Positions 52,708 through 61,664 of a stretch of 64,000 nucleotides of DNA are shown in pieces. The notes under the pieces are model-generated. The model had not been told where the DNA came from and made no database searches. It saw nothing but the letters and a program-made list of their open reading frames with translations. Where the stretch lies: assembly GCA_026702745.1 (NCBI GenBank), contig JAPPBT010000060.1, positions 1 to 64,000 on the forward strand, written 5' to 3'. Position numbers and translations under genes: made by a program. This DNA comes from Gemmatimonadota bacterium (GTDB lineage Bacteria > JAAXHH01). Position 1 is the first letter of the stretch. Each line of letters begins with the position of its first letter.

Positions 52708-55091
52708 TGCCAGGGAGCCACATTGCCTTAGCCCTGCGGCACATGGGCCGGTACAGGGGTTACACGGCCATCAACGTCCTCGGCCTGGCCGTCGGCATGA
52801 TATGCGCCATCCTGATTTTCCTGTACGTGAGCTACGAACTGAGCTACGACCGCTACCACGACAAGGCCGACCGCATCTACCGGATAGCGCTCAACGACAG
52901 TGCCCGGTCGCCCCGTGAACTGGGTCCGATGCTCCAGGCCGACTTCCCCGAAATCCAGCACTTCGCCCGAATGCTTCCCACGATCGGCACCTGGATCATG
53001 AAGCACGAAGACCGGATCTACTACGAGAAGAGCGTGTACTGGGTCAACAATGCACTGTTCGACGTCTTTACCTTTCCCCTCGTGAGAGGCGATCCGGATC
53101 ACGCCCTCGAAGCGCCGTACATGGTGGTCATCAGCGAAGACATCGCCCGGAAGTACTTCGGCGATGAAGATCCCATGGGCAAAACGATCATCGCCGATAA
53201 CGGATACATGCTGCTGACCGTCACCGGAGTCATGGAGAACATCCCGGAAAACGCCCACTTCCACGCCGACTTCCTCATATCCCTGGCTTCGGCATACGAC
53301 AAGTTCGAATGGAACAGGGCCGCGGGGATCTGGTTCTCCACGCTGTTCTACAACTACATCGTCTTGCAGGAAGGCCATCCGCCGGAGGAGACCCAGCGGA
53401 AACTGCCCGGTTTCGTGGAGAGACACGTCGACGCGAGTTACCTGGAAGACCTCGACCGTTACGAATTGTCGCTGCAGCCCGTCACCGACATTCACCTTTA
53501 TTCCCATCTCGAGAACGAGCACACCGCCAATACCGATGTGGCCTACGTGTACATCCTGATCGCCATCGGGCTGTTCATCCTGGTCATCGCCTCGGTGAAT
53601 TATGTAAACCTGTCCACTGCACAGTTCGTGCACCGCGCCCGCGAGATCGGCATGCGCAAGGTCCTCGGGGCGTCCCGGGGGCAGTTGATACGGCAGTGCC
53701 TGGGGGAGTCGGTCCTGATGACCATTATGGCCCTGTCGGTTGCCCTGGCGGCCGTCTATTTCATCGCACCGTATTTCGACGCACTGTTGGGCCAGCCGAT
53801 CGCCTCGGCCCATGGGCTGCACCCCCTGTGGTGGCTCGCCCTGCCGGTCACCGCGGTCCTCATCGGGCTCCTGTCGGGCGCATACCCGGCCCTCGTGTTT
53901 TCCTCCGTGCGGGCCATTCCGGGGCTCAAGGAAGGACGGCCGTACCTGCCCGGCGGCGCGTGGTCCCGAAAGATCCTGGTCGTTTTTCAATTTGCCATTT
54001 CCACCGCACTCATCATCGGCACCGGCATCCTGTTCAGCCAGTTGAACTTCATTCAGCACAAGAAGCTGGGCTTCGAAAAGGACCAGGTGATCGTGATTCC
54101 AACGGTCGAGCAAGTGGCGACAAACTACCAGCCGTGGAAAGATGCCCTGTTGCAGCACCCCCGTGTGGAGGGTGTGAGCCAGGCCATCACCCTGCCCGGC
54201 CTGTTCGGCACCGTCGGCCGACCGTCGACGGGCACGATGCAGCGTGTAGAGGACCCGGACCACGTCAGGCATGCCGTCCATGGTTTCCAGGCTTCCGTGG
54301 ACTTCGTGGAGACGATGGGCATGGAACTGCTCGCGGGCCGCTCCCATCGCGGGGCATTCAGGAACGACACGGAGTGGAAGTACATCGTGATTAACGAGAC
54401 GGCGGCGCGCGTCCTGGGCTGGGTATCGCCCGTAGAGGCCGTCGGGCAGCAGATCCGGTTTGCCAGTGGATACACGCACGCGGTGGCCGGCGTGGTCCGG
54501 GACTTCCACTTTCGGACGCTGCACCAGGAAATCGAACCGCTGGTACTCTTTCACGGCACCGGGCTTCACCTGGTGGTCCGGATCCGGCCGGAAGATATCA
54601 GGAGCACGCTGGCGAACATCGAAGCGGCATGGTCGGATTTCTTCCCCGATTTCCCCTTCGCCTTTACATTTCTCGACGAGGACATCGACCGCCAGTACCG
54701 GAACGAAATGCGAATCGGCTACTTCTTCGGCGTGTTCGCCCTGGTGGCGGTTTTCCTGACCGGCCTGGGTCTCGTCGCCCTGGTCTCGTTCACGGCCGAG
54801 CGGCGCACCCGGGAGATCGGCGTTCGAAAGGCGCTGGGCGCTTCCGTGCAACGCCTGCTCGGCATGCTGTCCGCCGAATTCGTCGTTCTCGTGGCCAACG
54901 TCATTGCCTGGCCGGCGGCCTGGCTGATCATGGGGCGCTGGCTGGAGAACTTCGCCTACCGCATCGAGATGGGATGGGGGATTTTCTTTGCGTCCGCCGG
55001 CGCCGCACTGTTGATTTCGGTGGCTACCATCGGCTATCACGTAATCAGGGCCGCGCTGGCTAATCCCGCGGAAGTGCTGCGCAACGAGTGA
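52704..55091 (+). CDS. Large FtsX/MacB-like ABC permease 3
   Basis: 795 residues from ATG 52704, which overlaps the ndh stop (ATGA); a second ATG follows at once. The frame is open farther back inside ndh but that part is rejected. Order as in permeases 1 and 2: GYTAINVLGLAVGMICAILI helix, YELSYDRYHDKADRIYRI, VHRAREIGMRKVLGASRGQL, second periplasmic part, REIGVRKALGASVQRLLG, end ANPAEVLRNE. The linker is KEGRPYLPGGAWSRK, without the repeat of permease 1. The downstream methyltransferase frame touches its stop. No ATPase partner gene nearby. Confidence 0.9.
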   Translation: MMPGSHIALALRHMGRYRGYTAINVLGLAVGMICAILIFLYVSYELSYDRYHDKADRIYRIALNDSARSPRELGPMLQADFPEIQHFARMLPTIGTWIMKHEDRIYYEKSVYWVNNALFDVFTFPLVRGDPDHALEAPYMVVISEDIARKYFGDEDPMGKTIIADNGYMLLTVTGVMENIPENAHFHADFLISLASAYDKFEWNRAAGIWFSTLFYNYIVLQEGHPPEETQRKLPGFVERHVDASYLEDLDRYELSLQPVTDIHLYSHLENEHTANTDVAYVYILIAIGLFILVIASVNYVNLSTAQFVHRAREIGMRKVLGASRGQLIRQCLGESVLMTIMALSVALAAVYFIAPYFDALLGQPIASAHGLHPLWWLALPVTAVLIGLLSGAYPALVFSSVRAIPGLKEGRPYLPGGAWSRKILVVFQFAISTALIIGTGILFSQLNFIQHKKLGFEKDQVIVIPTVEQVATNYQPWKDALLQHPRVEGVSQAITLPGLFGTVGRPSTGTMQRVEDPDHVRHAVHGFQASVDFVETMGMELLAGRSHRGAFRNDTEWKYIVINETAARVLGWVSPVEAVGQQIRFASGYTHAVAGVVRDFHFRTLHQEIEPLVLFHGTGLHLVVRIRPEDIRSTLANIEAAWSDFFPDFPFAFTFLDEDIDRQYRNEMRIGYFFGVFALVAVFLTGLGLVALVSFTAERRTREIGVRKALGASVQRLLGMLSAEFVVLVANVIAWPAAWLIMGRWLENFAYRIEMGWGIFFASAGAALLISVATIGYHVIRAALANPAEVLRNE

Positions 55092-55093
55092 AA

Positions 55094-55132
55094 ATGGAGG
55101 ACCGGATGGAGGACCGGATGGAAGACCGGGTG
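55094..55132 (+). repeat. 12-bp repeat array of start codon plus SD at the methyltransferase start
   Basis: Units at 55094-55105 and 55106-55117 are identical, 55118-55129 has one change, and a degenerate unit begins with GTG at 55130. Within the array the spacing from GGAGG to the next ATG is 5 nt. Confidence 0.95.
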
Positions 55133-55897
55133 GAAGGCCCGATTAAATCTGCACAATCCTGGGACCCGGAACGCTACGCCCGCAACGCCCGGTTCGTCGC
55201 GGACCTGGGCATGCCCGTGGTCGAGCTGCTGGATCCGCAGCCCGGAGAACGCATTCTGGACCTGGGATGTGGCGACGGGGCGCTGACGGCGAAACTGGTG
55301 GATATGGGCTGCAGCGTCGTCGGCGTGGACAGCAGTGCGGAGCAAATCGAGGCGGCGCGGAAGCTCGGTCTCGACGCCCACGTCACGGACGGGCACGCGC
55401 TGGATTTCGAAGGTGAATTCGACGCGGTATTCAGCAACGCCGCCCTGCACTGGATGGGCCATCCCGACGAGGTGATCGCGGGCGTGCGCCGCGCGTTGAA
55501 ACCCGATGGACGATTCGTGGCCGAATGCGGTGGGCACGGGTGCGTGGATACCATCGTCAAGGCGCTTACCGGAGCGCTCAAACGGCGCGGACTGTGGGAG
55601 GATGGAATCAATCCCTGGTATTTCCCCACCGACGAAGAGTACCGGGACCGGCTTGCCCGGCAGGGGTTCGACGTGCAGTACATCGCGCTGATTCCCCGGC
55701 CTACCCCGCTGCCCGGAGATATCGGCGGCTGGCTCGAGACCTTCGCCGAAAGCTTCACGTCCCGGGTGCCTGTTGCGGATCGACCGGGGTTTCTCGAAGA
55801 AGTCCGGGAAACCATGCGGCCCAGCCTGTGTGATGCGGACGGCGCGTGGACGGCGGACTACATCCGGTTACGGTTCGCGGCGGTGAAGGAGGGGTGA
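55094..55897 (+). CDS. Class I SAM-dependent methyltransferase (Tam/UbiE-like)
   Basis: About 267 residues. SAM-binding motif I ILDLGCGDGALTAKL, acidic end VVGVDSSAEQI, motif DAVFSNAALHWM, post-motif LKPDGRFVAECGG: closest in style to trans-aconitate methyltransferase, but the substrate is unproven. The start is ambiguous. ATG occurs in frame at 55094, 55106 and 55118 and GTG at 55130, inside a 12-bp repeat (ATGGAGGACCGG); each unit carries both a start codon and the SD GGAGG for the next. A GTG at 55088 overlaps the permease 3 stop. A GTGAAGGAGG-type repeat spans its own stop. Confidence 0.88.
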   Translation: MEDRMEDRMEDRVEGPIKSAQSWDPERYARNARFVADLGMPVVELLDPQPGERILDLGCGDGALTAKLVDMGCSVVGVDSSAEQIEAARKLGLDAHVTDGHALDFEGEFDAVFSNAALHWMGHPDEVIAGVRRALKPDGRFVAECGGHGCVDTIVKALTGALKRRGLWEDGINPWYFPTDEEYRDRLARQGFDVQYIALIPRPTPLPGDIGGWLETFAESFTSRVPVADRPGFLEEVRETMRPSLCDADGAWTADYIRLRFAAVKEG

Positions 55898-55988
55898 AGG
55901 AGGAGTGAAGTGAAACAAGGTATGTAGACATTGTGCGGGTGAACGATCCGTCTTACGATTCCGACAAAATGAGAAAGGATACAAGCAT

Positions 55989-56399
55989 ATGGCTCCCAAG
56001 AAGTCAGCATTAGATTCGGAAATGGTACATCGATTCGTGTACGACGCCCACAGCGATTTCGAGAGCGTCAAGGCATTGCTGGACAAAGAGCCTGCACTGG
56101 TCAATGCCTGTTGGGACTGGGGCGGAGGCGACTGGGAAACCGGGCTCGGGGCGGCCGCGCATATGGGGCGCAGGGATATCGCGGAATATCTGCTTCAGCA
56201 TGGGGCGCGCATCGACCTCTATGCCGCGGCCATGTTGGGGAAACTGAGCATCGTGCAGGCCGTTCTCGTCGACAATCTGTCTGAAAAGGACAAGCCGGGT
56301 CCCCACGGGATTTCGCTCATGGCCCACGCAAGAAAGGGAGGCAAGGAAGCCGCGGAAGTCGTGAAACTGCTGAGGTCCCTGGATAAGAAGCCGAAGTGA
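55989..56399 (+). CDS. Small ankyrin-repeat protein
   Basis: 136 residues, soluble, no signal peptide. Ankyrin-type helices: DFESVKALLDKEPALVNACW, ETGLGAAAHMGRRDIAEYLLQHGARIDLY-like pattern (A-A-x-x-G-R-x-x-I-A-E-Y-L-L-x-x-G-A) and LYAAAMLGKLSIVQAVL. Probably a protein-protein interaction module; partner unknown. Similar short proteins occur as stand-alone genes in many environmental bacteria. Upstream sequence 55898-55988 is A+T-richer and could hold a promoter. Convergent with the giant lipoprotein gene, 74 bp apart. Confidence 0.82.
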   Translation: MAPKKSALDSEMVHRFVYDAHSDFESVKALLDKEPALVNACWDWGGGDWETGLGAAAHMGRRDIAEYLLQHGARIDLYAAAMLGKLSIVQAVLVDNLSEKDKPGPHGISLMAHARKGGKEAAEVVKLLRSLDKKPK

Positions 56400-56473
56400 A
56401 TGGAGAAATAGCCGGCTGGCAAATCCAGGCCGGAATAGGTAAGTTACAAGTACCGTTACGATTCCCCTGCCGC

Positions 56474-59400
56474 TCAATCGGGCACACCACGGCTGATCAC
56501 GATCTCAAGACCGGTATCGGGAAGCGATGACCGATTGATTGCCGCATCCTGGGATGCATTGATCCAATCCGTGAGAATGCCTCGCACTCTGCCCGTCGCC
56601 CTGTCCAGCAGCAGCGCGCCGGGTTGACTCGTCCTGCGATCGATCGAAACAGCACCTTCCGGACCTTCCAGGGTAATAAGTTCCAGCCGAGGTAGCCATC
56701 CCGCTTCCATCGGCAATGTAAAGGCAAAAACTCCGCCTTCACCGTCTGCTATCTTTACCGTATCGAAGTCCAGTGTGAACAAGGTACCGCCGGCCGCGCT
56801 GTTTCCCGTCAGGCGATAAGGACCGGTCTCGGCAGGCAGAGACACCGGCGCATCGACCATGAAGGCCGGCTTGAGGCTGATCTCCCCGCTTCCGTCCACG
56901 AACCCCCACAGTAGAAGGCTTCTGGACGAATTCGACCGGGCCATTGGTATTTGTTGCGATTCTATGTAATGACGATAGTTCAAGGCCTTAATGAAGCTGT
57001 AGTCGCTGATCCACTGTGGTGAGCAATAGCCCATCAAATCCTTCGTATCCGGAGGTACAAGAAGATCGTTTCGGGTATCGTAACCCCAGACACCGATAGA
57101 TCCATCGGCATAAGGATAGCTGGCATCGACGGTAAACAGATTGGGACTCCCGCATGGAGTATGGCCAAGATTCATGTTGTGTCCCAGTTCGTGAGCGATC
57201 GTGTATCCAGCGAGACCCGATACGAAGGTCCTGCCTCCCGTTAACGCCGCACCCCCTCCTGTACTTAAGACGCCCATGTAGTGACCCTGATCACCATCCA
57301 GTATATGGATCGCCCGGGTCTCGCTCAGAATGGCCGGATAGTTGTCGAATACAGGATCAACCGAAGTAAACACCTCATCTCGAATCGAGATACTGAGGTC
57401 TCCGATCGGAAGCAGGTTGCGCGTCTGCCAGAACAGTTCGTCATCAGACGATAACCCTTCGATTTCGGACAGAATCGACCGGTCCGGGTTTTCAATCCAC
57501 AGCAGTGGAACAAGGGTCAGGTCAAGGGGAGGTACGTCTCTGACGTCGACCGGCATCCGGCCCGTTGGAGGTATACGCACGGGCATGTTTGAGTTCGATG
57601 AGCTTGCACCGTCAGGGTCGATCTCCACGACCAATTCCAGTTCCGGCATGATCAACGACCCCGGTACTGACGCGTTTATGGAAGCCGACAATGATCCTTC
57701 GTCGGCCTCTTCAGGGGGCGGTATTGGCTCCCCGGGTATGTCCTCCACGTGCACGGTCGTGTTGTTGTGGTAAAAAGTAGCGCGTACAGGAGGCAAACTC
57801 GGATACTGGTCGTCTTCATTCGCCAGGAATACGCGCAGCAGTGCGTCCTCTCCGGCAACCAGGGGTACGGGATGGTCCAACGACTGTACGGCTTGCGTCA
57901 GATACATAGCCGGACCGGCGGACCTGATGCAATCCGGGACGCGGCCGAACGCAAGGTTATTCAGCCATTCCTGGAATCCGTGGTCCGGAGGGGCGCAGAG
58001 TTCTGTGCCGAAGACATTGAGGTTTGCAATGTTGAGCGCGGAGAAAGACAGGGGCAGCGGTCCGGCGAGACCGGGATTGTCACCTAAGTTGAGTGTTCCA
58101 AGCAAGCTCAGGTTCCCCAATTCGGAAGGGACGGTGCCGGACAACTGATTCTCTTGTAGAAACAGTTCCCTGAGTCTGCCCAATTGACCGAGTTCGGGGG
58201 GTATCGATCCGGAAATCCGGTTGCTGTCAACCCGCAGGCTGATCAGTAAGTGCAGGTTGCTGAGTTCGGGGGGAATCGGACCGGTAAGCCGGTTGTTGCT
58301 GAGTGTAATACCAATCAGATTATTCAACTGCCCTAACTGCGGTGGAATACTTCCTGTCAACTGGTTGTCCCAAACGGACAGGTGGTCGAGACTCTTCATG
58401 TCGCCGATTTCCGGCGGTATCGGCCCCGTTATACGGTTCCGGAACATGACCAAACTCCTCATGTTCTTCAACCGTCCGAATTCGGGTGGGATTGAACCGG
58501 TCAAGGCATTGTTACTCAGAAACATGCGATCAAGGTTCTTCAGGTTTCCCAGCTCCGGCGGTATAGCCCCCGTCAAATCGTTGGCGCTGAGGTTCAGAGT
58601 GATGAGATTGGTCAACTGTCCCATTTCAGGTGGTATGCTGCCTGACAACGAGTTACCGCTGACGGACAGGTGGACGAGTTCGTTGAGCTGTCCGAGTTCG
58701 GAGGGGATTCTTCCGTGTAGAAAACACCCGTCGAGGTTCAACGATCTCAGCTTTCCCAGGTCCCCAAGTTCCGGCGGTATCGATCCGGACAGGCGGTTTC
58801 CGTAAAGACTGAGACCGACCAGGTGTCGCAGTTGTCCGATTTCAGGTGGCAGCCGGCCCGTAAGGTTGTTTTCCGACAATGAGATGCCCGTTACCCTTCC
58901 TTCGGCGTCGGTAAGAACACCGTGCCACATGTGTAACGGCTCATCGCTCAACCAGTTCGTGCTTACGTTCCAATTCGGACCGTTCGTTTCCTGGTAGAAG
59001 GCAACCAGCGCTTCCCTATTCTGACTGGCCCCCGCACAGATCGACACCTCGGCATCTGATATCCCGCGCACCCATGACTGAAACTCGGTATCGGACGGAG
59101 CACAAAGATCCGTACCGGCCAGATGGAGGACTTCGAGATTCAGTTTCAGCATCGACCGCGGCAGCGGTCCTGTCAATGCGTCGTTGCCGCTGAGATTCAA
59201 TGATCGCATTGCTGATAGTATGGACAGAATCGGTGGTAGAGACCCATTCAGGTTGTTGTCGGCAAGATCCAGCCCGGTAACCTGTCCGGTGTCGTCGGTG
59301 GATACGCCATACCAGTCACCCGGCGGCTGTGTGCTCAGCCAGTTTTCACTGTTTGACCAATTAGACCCGTCCGTCCCGTTGTATAGCGAAGTAAGCGCGG

Positions 59401-61345
59401 CAACCGTTGGATCGCCACAACGAGTAACGTGACGGTCGGGGATTCCGCTTAGCCAGTTCTCGAAATCATCGTCCAGCGGTACGCATAACTGTGTACCGCG
59501 CAGATCAAGTCCGCCGATGGACAATTTGAGGAAAGACCGCGGGACCGGCCCGTTCAGTGCTCGATTGTTGGAGAGATTCAGCCGCCTGAGTATTGACAGG
59601 CTGCCCAATTCGGACGGCAAAGAACCGGTTAACAGGTTGTCCTGAAGTCTCAGTTCCTCGAGGTTATTCAGTTGTCCCAGTTCTGGTGGTATGGGCCCGG
59701 TCAGTCGGTTTCCATTTAACAACAACAGCCTGACGGTTCTGATGTTGCCTAATTCAGGAGGAATAGGCCCGGTGAGCAGGTTTCTGCTTAAAGTGATACT
59801 ATCCAGGTTTTTAAACCGCTCCAGCTCGGACGGAATGGGTCCGGATAGTCTGTTGGATCCCAGTGACAGATTACGAAGCCGTTCTATTTGTGCCAACTCT
59901 ACGGGGATGGGTCCGGACAACCTGTTCACGCTGAGATACAAGCCACTCAGGGACGTCAACCCGCCAAGTTCAGGAGGTATGTAACCGGACAGCTTGTTAC
60001 CTGAGATGCTTAAAAACCATAGTTTCTTGAGTTGTCCCAACTCGGCGGGTATAGGTCCGAAAAGGTCATTTCCATTCAATCGTAGAATCTGCAGGTGGCT
60101 GAGTTGGCCGATTTCCGGCGGGATCATTCCACTTACATTATTGTTGTTGAGGGTCAGTTCGATGACGGCCCCGAACTCATTGGTCTCTACCCCGTGCCAG
60201 GTGCCTAATGGTGCATTCGACAGCCAGTTTGTACCGTCTGTCCAGTTCGGTCCGTTAGTCTGGTGATAAAATGCAACCAGTGCTTCTATTTCATCCGGGA
60301 TGTTGATGCAAGTCGAGACCCTGGCATCTGAAATCGTCTCCAGCCATAACCGGAATGCAACATCAGAAGGTGCGCACAGTCCGGTTCCGTCAGCATGCAG
60401 TTCGTTGAGGGCAAGATCGGCAAGCGCCTGGGGTAAAGGTCCTGCAAGGTCAGCATTATCGTTGAGGACCAGGCTGCGCAGGTGAACGAGTTCCGCCAGC
60501 ACGGGCGGCAGTTGTCCCTTGAGGTTGTTTCCCTTTAAATTGAGACCGATCACTCTCTCCTGGCCGTCGATAGCTACACCGTACCAATCGCCTACGGGCA
60601 GGCTGCTCAGCCAGTTTTCGTTATTGGTCCAGTTCGGTCCGTCCAGTGTATTGAACAGCGTTACCAAAGCGTCTCTGTCCGGGCTGGGTATCGTTACCGT
60701 GACCTGCGAAGCAGCTGAAATGGTTCCGTACGTCGCGGTGATCAAGACGCTGCCGCTTTTCACCGCAGTGACCAACCCTTCCGGACTGACCGTTGCCACT
60801 GTTTCGTTGCCGCTCGTCCAGGTTACCGTAGCATCGGCTACCGGGTTTTCATTGCGATCGAGGACCTGTGCTGTAAGCTGGACCGTTTGGCCGATGGATG
60901 TCAATGTGGGCATAGCTGGTTCGATCACGATACTACTTGCCGTCTGCGACACCGTGATGTTGGCTGTAGCAGAAACGTTGCCCGATCGGGCGGTGATGAC
61001 GACAGTCCCATTCTTTACGGCAACAACCAGGCCCTGATTGCTTACAGTCGCCACGCCCGAGTCGCCACTCGTCCATGTAACTGTGGCATTGATGATGGCC
61101 GTGCCATTCTGATCAAGGACCCTTGTCGACAACTGGATTGTCTGGCCGATGGAATACAGCGTAGCAGTAGCGGGAGTGATTTCTATACGGGTGGGTACAG
61201 GTACTACAGGAGGCGGTGGTTCCTGTGGTTCCGGTGTCGTCGGCCTGGTGGGGCTGTCTTTACCGCAGCTTGAGAACGCCACCGACGCCAGAAGAGCGAA
61301 CACAGGCAGTATACGAAGGCTCAAACAGCGCTTACGAAAATACAC
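56474..61345 (-). CDS. Giant lipoprotein: BIG2 domains, leucine-rich repeats and metzincin-type protease
   Basis: 1623 residues. A lipoprotein signal ends in SVAFSSC (lipobox Cys27 or so), followed by a Pro-rich linker. Two bacterial Ig-like BIG2 domains (about 50-133, 134-217). Four blocks of plant-type LRRs (consensus LxxNxLxGxIPxELG), each opened by a cap like ALVAFY..TNGPNW..NWLS (about 218, 349, 641, 772) and three closed by Cys-containing segments. A metalloprotease domain (about 1146-1450) has HELGHNMNLGH at 1385-1395 and a Met-turn-like DLMGY about 50 residues later. The domain after that (1450-1623) is beta-rich. Likely exported to the cell surface. G+C content is lower than its neighbours, suggesting transfer. 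Confidence 0.88.
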   Translation of the reverse strand: MYFRKRCLSLRILPVFALLASVAFSSCGKDSPTRPTTPEPQEPPPPVVPVPTRIEITPATATLYSIGQTIQLSTRVLDQNGTAIINATVTWTSGDSGVATVSNQGLVVAVKNGTVVITARSGNVSATANITVSQTASSIVIEPAMPTLTSIGQTVQLTAQVLDRNENPVADATVTWTSGNETVATVSPEGLVTAVKSGSVLITATYGTISAASQVTVTIPSPDRDALVTLFNTLDGPNWTNNENWLSSLPVGDWYGVAIDGQERVIGLNLKGNNLKGQLPPVLAELVHLRSLVLNDNADLAGPLPQALADLALNELHADGTGLCAPSDVAFRLWLETISDARVSTCINIPDEIEALVAFYHQTNGPNWTDGTNWLSNAPLGTWHGVETNEFGAVIELTLNNNNVSGMIPPEIGQLSHLQILRLNGNDLFGPIPAELGQLKKLWFLSISGNKLSGYIPPELGGLTSLSGLYLSVNRLSGPIPVELAQIERLRNLSLGSNRLSGPIPSELERFKNLDSITLSRNLLTGPIPPELGNIRTVRLLLLNGNRLTGPIPPELGQLNNLEELRLQDNLLTGSLPSELGSLSILRRLNLSNNRALNGPVPRSFLKLSIGGLDLRGTQLCVPLDDDFENWLSGIPDRHVTRCGDPTVAALTSLYNGTDGSNWSNSENWLSTQPPGDWYGVSTDDTGQVTGLDLADNNLNGSLPPILSILSAMRSLNLSGNDALTGPLPRSMLKLNLEVLHLAGTDLCAPSDTEFQSWVRGISDAEVSICAGASQNREALVAFYQETNGPNWNVSTNWLSDEPLHMWHGVLTDAEGRVTGISLSENNLTGRLPPEIGQLRHLVGLSLYGNRLSGSIPPELGDLGKLRSLNLDGCFLHGRIPSELGQLNELVHLSVSGNSLSGSIPPEMGQLTNLITLNLSANDLTGAIPPELGNLKNLDRMFLSNNALTGSIPPEFGRLKNMRSLVMFRNRITGPIPPEIGDMKSLDHLSVWDNQLTGSIPPQLGQLNNLIGITLSNNRLTGPIPPELSNLHLLISLRVDSNRISGSIPPELGQLGRLRELFLQENQLSGTVPSELGNLSLLGTLNLGDNPGLAGPLPLSFSALNIANLNVFGTELCAPPDHGFQEWLNNLAFGRVPDCIRSAGPAMYLTQAVQSLDHPVPLVAGEDALLRVFLANEDDQYPSLPPVRATFYHNNTTVHVEDIPGEPIPPPEEADEGSLSASINASVPGSLIMPELELVVEIDPDGASSSNSNMPVRIPPTGRMPVDVRDVPPLDLTLVPLLWIENPDRSILSEIEGLSSDDELFWQTRNLLPIGDLSISIRDEVFTSVDPVFDNYPAILSETRAIHILDGDQGHYMGVLSTGGGAALTGGRTFVSGLAGYTIAHELGHNMNLGHTPCGSPNLFTVDASYPYADGSIGVWGYDTRNDLLVPPDTKDLMGYCSPQWISDYSFIKALNYRHYIESQQIPMARSNSSRSLLLWGFVDGSGEISLKPAFMVDAPVSLPAETGPYRLTGNSAAGGTLFTLDFDTVKIADGEGGVFAFTLPMEAGWLPRLELITLEGPEGAVSIDRRTSQPGALLLDRATGRVRGILTDWINASQDAAINRSSLPDTGLEIVISRGVPD

Positions 61346-61664
61346 GGGACTGCAACCTGGGCATATTGTACTCAGTGCGACACAGCCTGTCGCATCCCTT
61401 CAAGACCGTGAAAGGTTCGGCTGCCATACACTTCAGTAACATTCAGAAAATGCCGATTAGAAAACAATAATTCAGAATTAACCAACTGGAAATGGACCAA
61501 TCTGGCAAGCGTATTATACTGTGTCAGAGTCGTAAATGTTGTCTAAGGTTGTTTTGAGGCGACAGGGTAAGGTTGTTCGGTAAAGGATATCCACCACATA
61601 CAGGCACTATCCTGTCATTCCCTGCCGATCGGTTCACGATGATATGCGCACTTGAGTCAATTAA
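61346..61664. promoter_or_regulatory. 319-bp A+T-rich intergenic region upstream of the giant lipoprotein
   Basis: No gene or RNA recognised. It lies between the divergent lipoprotein gene and the ParB-like gene and should hold both promoters. Base composition is clearly more A+T-rich than the window average. Confidence 0.4.

Noticed and set aside
52728-55040. 770-residue minus-strand frame opposite permease 3, and similar long antisense frames at 40649-42484, 43643-45199, 34189-36453 and 24886-26265
   Set aside because: Each mirrors a membrane protein or helicase gene with family motifs; the antisense translations are Arg/His/Asp-rich and domain-free.
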